Shown here one piece after another: positions 48,346-60,330 of a stretch of 64,000 nucleotides of DNA. Source of the DNA: Polydactylus sextarius (lineage: Eukaryota; Chordata; Actinopteri; Polynemidae); the NCBI GenBank assembly GCA_016801845.1, contig CM028926.1, positions 7,042,501 through 7,106,500 on the forward strand, in the 5' to 3' direction. The position numbers and the translations under genes are program-made. Each line of letters opens with the position of its first letter. The stretch's first letter is position 1. The notes under the pieces were generated by a model. It did not search any database and was not told the origin of the DNA. It saw only the letters and a program-made list of their open reading frames with translations.

Positions 48346-51300
48346 TTTACATGTCTCAGGTTTTCATGCCACTCTCTTTGTCTAGTAACCCATAGTGAAC
48401 AAAAAAAATGAAATGCTAAGAGGACAGACTAATATTCATCTGTCACAACTGTTACATTTGTACCTGAAGACAGAAAGATATTTTAGAGAATACATGAATT
48501 TAAGTGCAGTTATTAAACAGACAATTGCCCACCCTGGCTGTCAATTATTAGAAAGACAGATAATACATGAAGACACAATCTCTTCAAGTACAATCGTGGT
48601 CTCCTGAGAGAGGTCTTTCAAGGCCTTGAGGATGGATTCAGCTTAGTCCACTGGTCTCCTGGTGACTAAGAGACAAAGCTATTACAGTCCTGTCAAAAAA
48701 GGGGGGAGCCTGAGAAATGTACAACCAGTGGACTTCAAATGGTTCTCCAATTACCTTTCAACAACCCACAATAACGTTGCCTTGGAAGAAAAAAATCTCA
48801 ACAGAAGCTTACAAGCAGTTCTTGCTTGTTGGTCTAGTGCATCAAATAACTTATTCTTCTATAGATAAAATGAGAAAGGACACCAAAATTTTTTAACTAA
48901 ATTTAATCACAATGCATGATGTGTAAATACATCTTCAGAACGGCTAATATAAAAAAAAAGCACCTGCAAGGAAGAGGATCAAATTCTGACCATTAAAGCT
49001 ATCCTCTGACATGGCATTCACAGCAGGAGACAAAGTGACTGATAGTTACTGCTTTCACATGAACATTGAGGGACAAGGTGCAACATTTTGGAGATAAGGA
49101 GTCACCAAAAAGGAGACAGGTTTACTTTACTTCACCGTCCACTCACTCACAACATATGGCCCCCGAGGTACATGTCAAAAAACAAGTTTGAACTTAATAG
49201 ACAACAATAACAAATGATACAGATCATTTTGTAAACTGTCCGCATCATTTCAAGGGTTGATTCTAGACTGAAAACGTGTGATTAACTTCATTCTGGTGGA
49301 AAAACTGTCTTTCAAAACTTACTGATGTACATGAAATTTCATTACTGAAATCTCATTTACCTGTCTATCTCCTTCATTGTAATATTAAGAACATGTTAAT
49401 CTAGCCATAAGGAAACATTAGAACGAGAGCAGAGAGCCCAGTTCAAAACCTTGTACATTTCTACACACACAAGGGCTCATTGTTCTATTTGCATCTTCCC
49501 TGCAGCGACTCTCAGTCTAACTGCCCGGACATCACTCCAGTCCTCCTCGATGACTTCTCCTCTTATTTGTTACCACTCCATTTCTTTGGCACATTCACTG
49601 CAAAGGAGGATAACACTGCCCCCTTGCCGTGCTAAAAAATAAGACCCTCCTCACCAGTTTACCATGACAACAGCATCTGCTACCCCACCAAGCTTGAAAT
49701 GTTGATTCCTAGCTTTCTAGCCACAGCAAAGCTATAAATCCCATACAGCCACAGCACTAATGGACATAAGGCCTCTATCCAGGAATGCAGAGCATAAGCT
49801 GATATCAGGGCCTGAAGCAGGGGTGGGGATACGGGGGGCAATTAAGTGTGTGGCACAGGGAGGAGTGCAGGTGTGTGGACTGGTGATAAGGACAGTGGTG
49901 CTGCCATTACTCATCCCCCACCAACAACAGCAAATAGACTGCCAACAGATGACGGGTATGCTCTGGCAGCCTCTGAAAGCTTTTCCTCAGCCGGAGAGAG
50001 GAGTGTGTGGCAGAACAGAGTGGATAAGGAATAGATAGCGGCGAAAGGAGCATTTCATCACGCCAGGAAAGACGGGGGAAAAATGGTTGTGTGCAATATT
50101 GCTGAGGGAAGAGTCATTTAGAAAAAACAAGACGATTCTGCAGGCTGGCTTGTTTCAAAGCAATTAAGATTAATTAAGTGTTGCTAGTAGCACTTCATAT
50201 TTGAGATACTTATTTTATTATTGTTAATGTGCAGAACCTCACGGAAACATGATTTGGAAAGTGTTTATTTTAAAAAGCACGAGGATGTGAAAAAGATTAC
50301 TCTCTAGTCTATAAATCAACAGTTTCAAGATAGTACCTATGAAAACAATATCCATTTTCTCCAGCGGTTAATGGATACCTATGACAGATGATAATGGTCA
50401 TGATTAAATAGATCTAAAATAGTAGCAGACATATTTTTTTTCTGTAGAAGTGAAATGGAAAGTGGAAATAAACACACTTTAGAACAAACAAAATCAAATC
50501 CCATAAGTTCTGATGATTATTACAAATTAAATTTTTTTCAGTGGTTGTTTGATGATTTATCTGCATACAGAGGGGCACTCTACCTAAAACCATAAAATTC
50601 AGATGCAAGAGGATTTACACCATGCATACCTTAACAAACACCAGTTTTTGCCCCTTCTATAAATGTACATTCCCATAAGAGAATAAACTGGTAAATTGCC
50701 AAAAGAGGTCAGTGTGAATATCACTCTGCTGCTTTGCTGACAGAATCTACTTTGTCAACTAAATACAGTAGTTCATCCACGGTCACAGCAGTGCATCAGT
50801 TTGCCCTGAGGATCTTGGTGGCCTCTTTCTCCCGGTCAGCAGATCCTATGTTGTCTCACTGGCCTTGGGGCTAAGGACATCCTGTCTGCCTGTCTAACAG
50901 GGTGGCTGTGAAGCACGACAAGCAGATTCATGCTGTTTCATGTGCAGCATGCATATGGATGTGCAGGTTCAACCACTTGACAAGGGATTGAGACCTGTGA
51001 AGAGAGCATCTTTGCTGAGGGACTGGGGAAAAGGGCATCTCTCTGCTGTGACAAACTCATTGTCATCTGTGACATTTATCATTGTCCCCTTCATATCTGT
51101 ACGCCACCATTTCACTCCGTTTAAGCAACCTTTTGGGTTTCAAGGTGTCAAACCAAATAGATGCAAGGTACCAGATTTGTACCTGCTGCTAAAAATTCGT
51201 AAGGGAAATTTGTGAAGGAAAAAAAACGGTGAAAAAAAGATTGCAGCCAATTTAAATTTTTACAGAAATAAATCTATAAGCTTTTTTTCCCCCGTGCTGC

Positions 51301-53029
51301 ACTTCTTTCCTTCTCACTAATATGCCTTTTGGATGCTGATGTCAGCAGTTCTTTATTCCTAGCCGCAGAGCCTTGAAACCCAGCACTCCTCCCTCTTGCT
51401 GGCCTCCGGCAGTCCAGCAGTGGGGGCGAAGCAAAATAAAAACTAGGTCTATTTAACCAAGAAGAAAAACAACTGGGCTCATGGAACAGATCTGAAGATA
51501 TACTGTACTTCACTGCACAAACTAAAATCCATACAAGTACAGTTATAATGTGCAAATAACACATACTTGGACTATTTGTGCAGACTGAGGCAAGTAGAGC
51601 GGAGGACAAGAAAGAAGCGCTGGCTCTGGAGCAGGGACCAATGCCACCTCGCTGTTCCATCCCTCTGTCACCTGCTTGGCATCTACTCTGTTTAATTAGC
51701 TGGTAGTAATCAAATGGTGGGAGATTAAGACCCTTAAAATACTGTAGGCAGATGATAAATCCTCAAGAGACACAAAAAGCCTCACAAAGGAAAACAAAAC
51801 ACAGAAACTGTTTATTATGTTGAGTTGGAGGGAAGATTGTATGAGGCAGAGGGCGAAACAGAGAAAGAGAGAAAACTGTGTAAATCACCTCTGTATGCAA
51901 ACAACTGTGATAATGAGGTGAAATAGATGCACACACACATGCGCAAAACAACAAAATAAAATGTTTACCTTTACTCTCTTTTTTTAGTTTAGGATATATT
52001 TCAGCAGTAAAGCCTAGACTATACAGCCATGTGACCATCTTTGCAGAAGTCAAATTCTTCGATTTTGAATCATAACCTCAGTGCAACTAAATTGCGCCCA
52101 CTGATCAAACAGAAGTGTGACATTGACAGACACACTTATGCGGAGGGAGCGTTACACTGGTTTGTTCACAGTCGCCTGCCACATCTGTCCTCTGGCGAAT
52201 TCATGTGGGTTGATCTCTGCGCTCTCGGCTGGGACTCATTACTGTGAGAAGTCGCTAATGTGTGTATCAGTGACACTGAATACACAACAGAAGGTTCTAT
52301 TACTACAGTACAGTCATGTCAGTGAATATATAGTTTGAGTGCTAAAAAAAGATATGAATGAAAATCTGACGTGTATATTGTCTGTGTGAATTTATTTTCA
52401 CCCGGCAGTGTCTGATCCTCTGTATCCCTGTATTAGAGTTGCGCTGTGCACTAAGCTCCCCTGTCTCTTGCCCCCCTCTCGTCTGCAGAGCTCGAACAGG
52501 TGTAGCTGGGTTTACACACTCCCTTCACGGTTTCTCTCTCTGTATTCTAACCACATACTCCCACGTGTGCCTGGACACACACACAGCCAACTGCTCACAC
52601 ACAACTCTGACCTTTTTCCCTCAGATATAGGAGTCGGGGTGGGATGGTGGAGTGTGGGTTTTGAGGGCAGCGATGGCAAAGGAGGGGAAGGTTGAGTTCC
52701 CTATATACAGAGCTCAAATGTGAACTTGAAATAAACGAAGAAAGGATGGTTATGCTGAAAGGACTGATTTATGAACGGAATTTATATTTTTCAATTGGTT
52801 AAACTGAACTCCAGAGTATTTATGCTCTTTTGACCACAAATTGTTATGGCCAGTCATATCTACACAGAACATTTTTGACTTATAGGCTGCATTCTGGCAA
52901 AAGACAGAAAAAGGCATACAAATGATATTGTGGTTTGTATTGGTAATTGTGGTTCAGTAATATGGAAATTTTGCACTTTTTTGCTCAGCCTTTGTTTTAG
53001 CTAAGAGTCACTGGGTTAGACAGGCCTTC
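48346..53029. other. Long non-coding interval, no gene recognised
   Basis: Mostly AT-rich filler. POU octamer at 49487-49494. Short frames at 49760-50038, 51274-51660 and 52408-52695 have no recognisable domain. A 19-codon stretch on the minus strand near 50815-50870 is charged but closed by stops on both sides. Confidence 0.5.
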
Positions 53030-53115
53030 CTTGCTTTGATGAGTGTAATTATGCTTTAAAGAGTGCCGCAGGAGTAAATTCATTACCCAGCCAGCTAGCT
53101 CTGGTTGCCCGCACT
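53030..53115. promoter_or_regulatory. Short candidate conserved element
   Basis: Repeat-free words TGAGTGTAATTATGC, AGTAAATTCATTACCC and CCAGCTAGC within 80 bp, just before a CA repeat. Low-confidence inference. Confidence 0.22.
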
Positions 53116-53315
53116 CTCTGTCTCTGTCTCCCCCAGCTCTACGCACACAGACAGGGCCTCCAGACACACACACACACGCACACACACACAGTAAGCTCCC
53201 CACAGACCAGCCACTGCTATAGGGCTACAGCTCTGTAGCCATAGCCCACCCCCCCTTTCTCATCAGGGCTCTGGAAGTCTCCACACAAGCCAAATGATAT
53301 TGGATGAATATGTGG

Positions 53316-53331
53316 AAAAAAAAAAAAAAAA
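53316..53331. repeat. A16 homopolymer
   Basis: Sixteen consecutive A. Confidence 0.93.
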
Positions 53332-54230
53332 GATGAACGTGCGCAAATACACACACATGCAAAACAGACGCAAACAAATACAATGCAACTACACACATCC
53401 CCACTGAAACATCCACCCACATCGCTCTGAGCTGTAATCTTTGCTTCCTCCTAGAGGTTTTCTATAAAAACAGTGGAATAACAATGACCCCAGCTTCCTC
53501 CCACACACATCAACATACACAGAGAGCACAATGTTGATCCTCTTGTCCACAGCAAAGGAAAAGCTCTGTGACATATATAAAATACTGGTATGTAAATATG
53601 TAAGTAAGCCATGGCTTTTAAAGTCTGAGCCTGTGTACTCAGGTGTTTATAGACTGTGTAGCTGAGGTCAATCCCAAAATTGATGGGATTGATTCCCTGG
53701 ACCAAACTGTCTATTTAAATTGGAAAGGTGGGATCGAGTAGAGGGTCTCAGCAGAGTTGTCAACGACTTAAGGGAATTGACCCCTCAGCATTTTTATGAT
53801 GAAGCAACACATGGCAAGGGTTTGTGAATTCTGCCTTGCATTTGGATGTGCCTGTGTTTGTTTATTTTTAAGCTAAAAGTCGTGTCTTGAATTTTAGACT
53901 TATGGCTGAGATGATGTTACCCCGTCCGCTCGCTGTCACTTCCTTCTCTCCAGGGAGCCAACCAATTTAAGAACTCACAGCATGAGCATATTGGGTATTA
54001 ACAGTCCATCTATACAGGACATTGCTTCCATATTCATTGTGTGTGTGTGTGTGTACATGAGAGGGGGGGGGTGATTTTAAACAAATCTGTCATTACCTAT
54101 GCTTCCTGCTGTCATGCAAATCCTGCACTTCACAATTATTTAGTTTCAATCTCTGATACATTTATCAGTTTGTCAAATGGTGTGTGTCTGTGAGATGCCA
54201 CAGCCATTTTATAAGACATCAATTATACCT

Positions 54231-54266
54231 GTCAGTCAGTCAGTCAGTCAGTCTGTCTGTCTGTCT
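54231..54266. repeat. (GTCA)n switching to (GTCT)n
   Basis: About five GTCA units followed without a break by about four GTCT units: a tetranucleotide repeat with a one-base variant spread through half the array. Confidence 0.93.
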
Positions 54267-55009
54267 AAAGGGGAAAAAAATGTCTGTAGCCTCTCATCTC
54301 CTCCCCTTTCTCAGCATGTCAGCTCGTGTGTCTGTGAGGATTCATCATGCATCCTTAGGAGTCGATCAAGGGGAAAACACCTCCCTCTTTCTCTCTGCTC
54401 TCCCTCCTCCAGCTCCTCTTGCCCTCATCTAACATTAATGGCTGTTGGTTTTTTAATGAGGAAGTGGGTGTCCCTGTGCAGCGTGTCCGTAGAGGGCTTG
54501 CAGGGGGGAGGATTGAGGGAGGAGGGGGAGGGAGACGAGATGTACTGGTGCAAAACACATCCCCCGGCTGTGAAGCTCAAATGCTAGCCTAGCAGGGTGG
54601 GACTGGAGGGGGGCTCTCTCAGTAAATATTGCCATGCCCTCCTTCAGCCTTCAAAGAGCAAAACAAGCCAACCGCAGCATTCTGCCTCTTTGCTCTCCTC
54701 TGCACACTGTGAACAGGCAGTGTGCATTATAATAATAGACATGCCTGTGTAAAGCTGCTACCAAGTGTTTTGTGAATAAAAAAGGCCTTTGTAAGTGGTA
54801 CATAATTGCATACCCTATTTTATTCATCCCTTATTGTTGCAATGTGAAAGCTGTCTTTTCTAATTATAAGCAAAATGAAAGACCGTGTGCAGAATAATAT
54901 TTTAGAAATTAACATAAACAACAACAACAACAACAAAAAATCTCTTATGGAACTTTTTGACTACGTATTATGATTCATCAAAAAGCCCTTTGTATCACTT
55001 GTCTTTTGA

Positions 55010-55200
55010 AGCAGCATTATTCATGGCAGTTGTTGTTCCATTTCTAGTTAATGTCAGATTTAGCTCCCTGCACATCCTTTCATTTTTGACTAAATCAGAA
55101 TGGCCTATTTTTCTATCAGCATGTTGAATGTGCACTACCAATTTAGTACTTTCTTCAATTGAAATCAGAGGGAAAATCAGCTCGTATTAAAACCTCACTG
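55010..55200. promoter_or_regulatory. Candidate conserved non-coding element
   Basis: Repeat-free AT-rich block with GCATTATTCATGG, CTAGTTAATGTC, GACTAAATCAG and CAATTTAGTAC words. No coding frame. Inference from texture. Confidence 0.25.
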
Positions 55201-57839
55201 GGCTCTCACATATTCAGAATTACCTATGTGCAGATAATTACTAGTTCTGTTACTATAAAAAGAAGAAAATAAGGTAATTTAATACAGTTGCAAATAACTA
55301 TTGGATAAATACATTTTTTTTTTATGTTACACACTTTCATGCATCATACAGCCAGAGAACATTTCGCTACTAACGCCATGACGTTGTGTACATTACGATT
55401 AAAATTTGAACTTGAATGTTAACACTGAAGGAAAAATGTGTAATTACTGCAGCGAACCATAAGTAACAGAAGTAAGGGATAATATATGGTCACGCCAATG
55501 TGAAAAGTGTAAATTAAAACACTAATTATGGGTATCTATTTAAAACAGTTACATGGTTTTTACTGCTGTATGTTTGCCCTTTGTGTTTATGTGTCAGTGT
55601 GGGTGTTTGTGTTTTAAAGGGAAGGGCCTTTACTCCCTAGTAACCGCCCTCCCCTCCACCGACTATTTGTGGGCTCAGCTAAGTGTTCACTTGCATATCT
55701 ATTAACCATCAACTCTGCAGTGGACACAAAGGGACCTTTTTTTATGTTTTTATGGACAGTGATAATGATATAGAAAAAATTTTATCTACACCATCTTTCA
55801 CAAAGGATTCATGGGTCTGAATTCACAGAAGTCTGATCCATTTAAATCAGACTGCTGTCACTGGTTAATCCCTGCCTTCTGTTAATATCTGCCTTCTGTT
55901 ACCTCTGTTAGAGGGCATGCCACTCTGTTTATTTCTTGTTAATTATAAAATTATTTCAACACATTTAAACAAAGGTTCCTTTGTTAGCATACAGCAATGA
56001 TTGAGCACACAATGGTTCATAATAGCGCATTAATTCGTTAATTCAAAATAGAAATCTTTAACTTTTCATGTATATTACACAACATAAGCTTACATCTAAC
56101 CGAGTCCTACTTATGACAGAAAATGCTTGTTTTTATGACTGTTCTGTTACGGCTCCAAAAGACACTTGTTTGATGTGTCTGAAGCGCTTTCGGTCATGTC
56201 CTCATCCAGCACTCTGCTGCTTAAAAGAGTGGAGCGCACACCAGTGTACTGCCAGTGAGAGTCTGAAATGACGCCCAACAAAGACACTGAGATAGTGGCA
56301 GCCAATTAAATAAAGGAAATGGCCTTCATCATTGTATGATTAATGGAGCACACCATTAGTGCATAATGTTGCCCCCCTCCCCGTAGCTACCTGTGTGAAT
56401 GTGTGCTACATTCATGTGTGTGTGTGTGTGTGTGTAGAAGAGAAACTGACAGGGAGGGGCGGGGGGTACCAGAGTCCCCAGGGTGTAGTAGCTGGAGGTA
56501 TTCATCGTGCTCTCTCCTCCCTCTGAGTGATAATTCTGGTGTTATTGAGGCAGGAGTGGGATGGGCAGTGCAGGGCCTGTGATGAAGCACCATGGCCTTT
56601 AGAAATTCATTTCCACCCAGCATTCATCTCATTCCCATTCAGCACTGGTCTACACCCTACACTCACACCAATACACACTGAGAGACTCATTACAGAGCCA
56701 TGATCCATACTCAAAGACCCACTCTCTCCACCAATTATAAAAAAGCTCCACCAAATATATATATAAAAAAAAACAGCTCCAAGCAAGAAGCACAGCATTT
56801 CTCCTCCGATCTAGTGGTGAAGTTTGAATGTAGACAGATATATAGTGTAGTAGGATGATGGAAAAAGAGTGATAGAGATGCGAGTGGGAGATTTTCTAGG
56901 CTTGGTCTTGGTGTTTGCTTCCACTGTATCACAGCATATGTCCAGATCAAAAGCTGTCAAGAATCTGACAGTTTCTCTGCCTCTGAAATCTCCAATCTGT
57001 TTTTGCTGTGCACCAGAGAAAAGCATACTACAGCAGACAGACAAGCTCAGGATGAAAGGAGTGCTATGATTATATCTAATCCATGCCTCTCACTACCTGG
57101 TAGAAGTAAAAGAAAAAATTTAAGAAGTGTTTGTTGAAGCAATGGCTTTTTAAATATATCTCCATAAGACTGCATAAATTAGGCACACGGTTAAAACACT
57201 TGCTACATTTCAGACAAAAATATTTGCAACCAAAGACTTTGGTCTAAGAGCTCAGATAGAGGGCATAGCTCACTCACAGATGTCAAGTCTCCAGCCTCAC
57301 ATTTCACATTTTTGGATGAGTAGCCCCCAAAGAACAGCAGGCTCAAAAAACAAATGTCCTTTCTGTCGTCCCTTCACTGCCCTCCACTGACCATGTCACA
57401 CCCCCAAGAAAAACACACACCCCTAAAACATCTGCTCAGCAAGCAAGCCTTCCACCCCCCATCTGCATGGAGGACACCCTCGACCACTCTCTCCTAGCAG
57501 CCACACCCCGAAGCTGTTATCTCAACTTCCACTTAACAGTCCATCCACATCGAACTACCCCCAGCAGACATTTGCACACAGACAGACAGACCACGCACTG
57601 AGTGGGCCTGGCCCAGTTTGGCAAATAGCCCCCGCCTGTCCGTCTGTGTGCTCAACCCCTGAGCCAGCACATCAGGATAGCCTTCCCCATGGAGGGGTAA
57701 GCGGGGGAGGCAGGGCTGCTATATTGGCTCTGCCATGGCACCACAGAAGTTCCATAGTGTCTCCATTGGCAGGCAGACTGATCGGTCCCCAATCACTGCT
57801 GCCTGCCAATAGCTGTGCCCAACGTGTAGGCCCATAAAC
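55201..57839. other. Non-coding interval, no gene recognised
   Basis: Includes a direct repeat CTGCCTTCTGTTA (55872-55884 and 55889-55901, 17-bp period) and the TG run at 56415-56436. The region 57360-57840 is C-rich and moderately GC-rich but not a CpG island. Short frames resemble no known protein. Confidence 0.5.
56415..56436. repeat. (TG)n microsatellite
   Basis: Uninterrupted TG run of about 22 bp. Confidence 0.95.
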
Positions 57840-58160
57840 ACCACTCAGCAAACCCTAAGAGACGTCATTAATATGTAAGTGTTAATAGGTGGAGCTACAC
57901 ACTAATTGCACACTGGAACGGGATCATGTTTAATATTAGAATCCATTACACTCCGGCTGTTGCACGCAGAAGCAAATGAATTAAGACAACACATTATTTA
58001 TCCGTGCACAGGGCAAATGGAGACTGACAGCACAGAGAAGGTTGACACTCTACATGGCAGCTGTTACTCACATCTGTTGGCTCCCGTATCTGCAGCACTC
58101 AGCGGCCCTTTGATACGAGCTGCTCTCGTAATTAGTTGACTTTGCTCTGTTTCTCTGCTC
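57840..58160. promoter_or_regulatory. Candidate conserved non-coding element, one of the strongest
   Basis: Repeat-free block with the ATF/CREB-like GACGTCA (57861-57867) followed at once by TTAATATG, then GTTAATAGG, CTAATTGCAC, TTTAATATTAG, GAATTAAG and CATTATTTATCCG. The motif density is among the highest in the window. A plus frame (57906-58139) has no known domain. Confidence 0.36.
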
Positions 58161-58499
58161 GGCCAAATCCTAGCTGAAAATGGGCATCACAAATATGTGA
58201 CTGCACTGGGGAACCCAAGATTCATGGCAGCTTCTTTTTGGTGGAAGAAGGGAAAAACAAGCTCTGACCTGTGGCCTTTTAGCAACAACATCAATATGAT
58301 AATCACAGAAGAAAGACCTGGAGAGAGGCAGTATGCACACAGCATAGTATAAATTCAGAGTTGCTAAATAACGCATTCAAATAAAACTGCTGCTGCTAAT
58401 GAGTGACATCTTTATTCTCAAAATCGAAAAAATGAATAATACCAAAAAAAAAGGACAAAATTAATAAAATATAGTAGTGACACATTTCTCTCTCCCCCT

Positions 58500-58680
58500 T
58501 GCCGCCCTTTCACCAAGTCCCTAATGAGCATGTCGCTGGCAGAATTAATTTCTTATTGTTTAATTGATCCCCAAACAGCTCTCATCCATCATAGGGCTAT
58601 TCAATATCTTACTCTTTTAATCTCTGTCTGCCCCTCATCATAATTCTATAGCACAGGCCATTACACACAGAGAGGGGAGT
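58500..58680. promoter_or_regulatory. Candidate conserved non-coding element, one of the strongest
   Basis: Repeat-free block with CCTAATGAGC, GAATTAATTTC, TTATTGTTTAATTGATCC and CATCATAATTC words; ATTGTT (SOX-type) sits beside TTTAATTGA (homeodomain-type). No coding frame. Confidence 0.35.
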
Positions 58681-58735
58681 CACACTGTGCTGAAGGCATC
58701 TTTAACACTGCCCACATACAAATACTGACACCATC

Positions 58736-58753
58736 AACACACACACACACACA
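58736..58753. repeat. (CA)n microsatellite
   Basis: Short CA run between two candidate regulatory blocks. Confidence 0.9.
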
Positions 58754-58779
58754 TATATTAGAATCAATTCTGGCTCTAT

Positions 58780-58990
58780 TAAATATGCATCTAAACAAGC
58801 AGCACAGTTGATGCTGCTGAGGTACAGACTCCAGTGATGAGCACCAGGGAATGCTTCTAACATCTGTTTTACATTAATGATTCCTAGCGCAGCTCACATG
58901 CTACTGCAATATTCACAAGCGCAATGAGAAGAGTAATTGGGATATGTTTAGGATGTCTTACTGTGTAGTTCAAACTAACAGCCAAATGGA
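58780..58990. promoter_or_regulatory. Candidate conserved non-coding element
   Basis: Repeat-free words ACATTAATGATTCC, CGCAGCTCACATG, CTGCAATATTCAC and AGTAATTGGG within 210 bp. No coding signal. Inference. Confidence 0.25.
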
Positions 58991-59098
58991 GAACTGCTTG
59001 CACTTTCTCCTCTTAAGAATTCCTAAATAGGCACTCTGTTTCTTTTCTAGCTGAGGCATAAATGATCTCGAATGGTTTTAACAATATAGTATAATGAA

Positions 59099-59244
59099 TA
59101 TTTAGTTGTGTAAGAGCAGTAAATAATATTTACTTAGCTGTGCAAGACAAATGAATAATGCTTACTTGGCTGGCTGTGTTACAACAAAGTGATGTTGACT
59201 TGGCCACGTCGAGGACTCCTTGCTTGACTGTGCAACAAAGTAAT
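59099..59244. repeat. Decayed tandem repeat, about 32-bp period
   Basis: Units begin at 59099, 59131 and 59163, exactly 32 bp apart, with weaker units from about 59197 and 59221. The shared pattern is TACTTAGCTGTGCAAGA followed by an A-rich part ending AATAAT or AGTRAT. Units 1 and 2 match at roughly 70 percent of 29 positions by eye. Later units carry a small insertion or are truncated. It resembles an old minisatellite. Confidence 0.72.
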
Positions 59245-59554
59245 GGCTGTGTCTCTTCACATACTAGAGCAAACGTGGGAGCCTCATCATGCATCAGCAC
59301 CCATTGACGTGCCCATTCCAGGGGCGACCATTGCACCATGTCCCGGCCCTGACATGCCAACATAATGAATAGCCAAGCTAATGAAGGCTTACTAATTGAT
59401 TATGGAGAAAACAGAGTATTACTCACCCAATGATGGCAGCTCCAAGGGGTGCTGAGACACTTTGTCAATGCTCTGCTTTCCCAGCCCGTATAGCCCAGAG
59501 GGTCTTTATATCGACCTTCTGACCAGGGAGGACATCTCGCATGAGATGAAGTGT

Positions 59555-59700
59555 ATTACTTTTATAATATTTCATTATCCTCTTCCGTGTTTTATAACAC
59601 AGAACATTGCATAATAACTTTTTGTTCATGCATTCATTAACATTAATTCAGCAAATTAATGTGTTGTACATCTTGCTGCAGGCATACACCAAAACCAACC
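59555..59700. promoter_or_regulatory. Candidate conserved element with homeodomain palindrome
   Basis: AT-rich block. ACATTAATT (59640-59648) and AATTAATGT (59654-59662) form an exact 9-bp inverted repeat around a 5-bp spacer, placing TAAT/ATTA cores in opposed orientation. CATTATCC and ATTCATTAACATTAATTC words precede or overlap it. Confidence 0.32.
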
Positions 59701-59789
59701 AGGTGTGTCTGCCAGTGATGAGAGTGAATGGGGATTTTAAGGCTTTACACTCTGAGCTGTTCAATGAAGCAGACAGAAGCTGCTAAGGT

Positions 59790-60330
59790 GGGAGGTGTAT
59801 GTAGAGGGCCACTGTCTTTGATTAACTAATTAGTAGACATTATCAAGACTAAACAGAAGTCATTACGAGTCGGCTTTGGTGAGGAGGCGCTCATTTCCCC
59901 ACGGACCTGCAGCCACTGTCTCACAGGCTCTGCCCAGTCTGCCAGAGTCCAGGTCACTTATTAAATCTATAACAACTAATTTTGCTTTTTAAATGAATGT
60001 CTAATTGACTTTCGTGTGAAGAAAGCAATGTGGCTGATCCACTTTGTATTATCTGAATCACTGATTGAATTGCTGATTGAATTTGAATCAGTAGTGTGGT
60101 GTTGGGTTTCGAGACAATGGCAGCCAAGTTACGCAGCTCGCTGGCCCGTCTGCTGATGCTGATGTATCACACACACATTTACTCACTCATTATCATACAT
60201 ACATTAATTCATTGGTCCGATAACAGCAGCCAAGCTATTTCATGGTTTGTCCTGATGCCACATTTCTCATCGTTCATCTACCTCTTTGTAAATTATTTTT
60301 ACAGGTGACTTACACACATCAGATGAAGGA
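59790..60330. promoter_or_regulatory. Large candidate conserved non-coding block
   Basis: Over 500 bp without simple repeats. It includes CTAATTAG (59826-59833), CTTATTAAATC, CAACTAATTTTGC, TGTCTAATTGAC and a pair of CTGATTGAATT repeats (60061-60071, 60073-60083), flanked by TGAATCA on both sides; TGATTGA resembles PBC/HOX composite sites. A plus frame at 60096-60308 begins with a plausible-looking Met-Ala-Ala stretch but has no recognised domain. Confidence 0.36.

Larger units (their letters stand above)
53116..55009. other. Repeat-rich non-coding interval
   Basis: Interrupted (CA)n (53164-53190), A16 (53316-53331), (GT)n (54039-54054), a G9 run (about 54063-54071), the GTCA/GTCT repeat (54231-54266), an (ACA)n run (54917-54935) and a G-rich stretch (54503-54534). 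POU octamer at 54114-54121. No gene recognised. Confidence 0.6.

Noticed and set aside
48129..48395. Frame with a leucine-rich signal-peptide-like stretch
   Set aside because: The hydrophobic run comes from CTG-rich DNA. The rest of the frame matches nothing recognised and no downstream exon is visible.
50815..50870. Charged 19-codon minus-strand stretch resembling a small exon
   Set aside because: Bounded by stops, without a convincing acceptor-donor pair or family match.
54503..54534. Second G-quadruplex candidate
   Set aside because: One loop is 8 nt, so it fails the standard rule; only a relaxed definition would accept it.
60096..60308. Frame beginning with a plausible Met-Ala-Ala-Lys N-terminus
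   Set aside because: Becomes AT-driven hydrophobic sequence and has no recognised domain. The block looks regulatory rather than coding.
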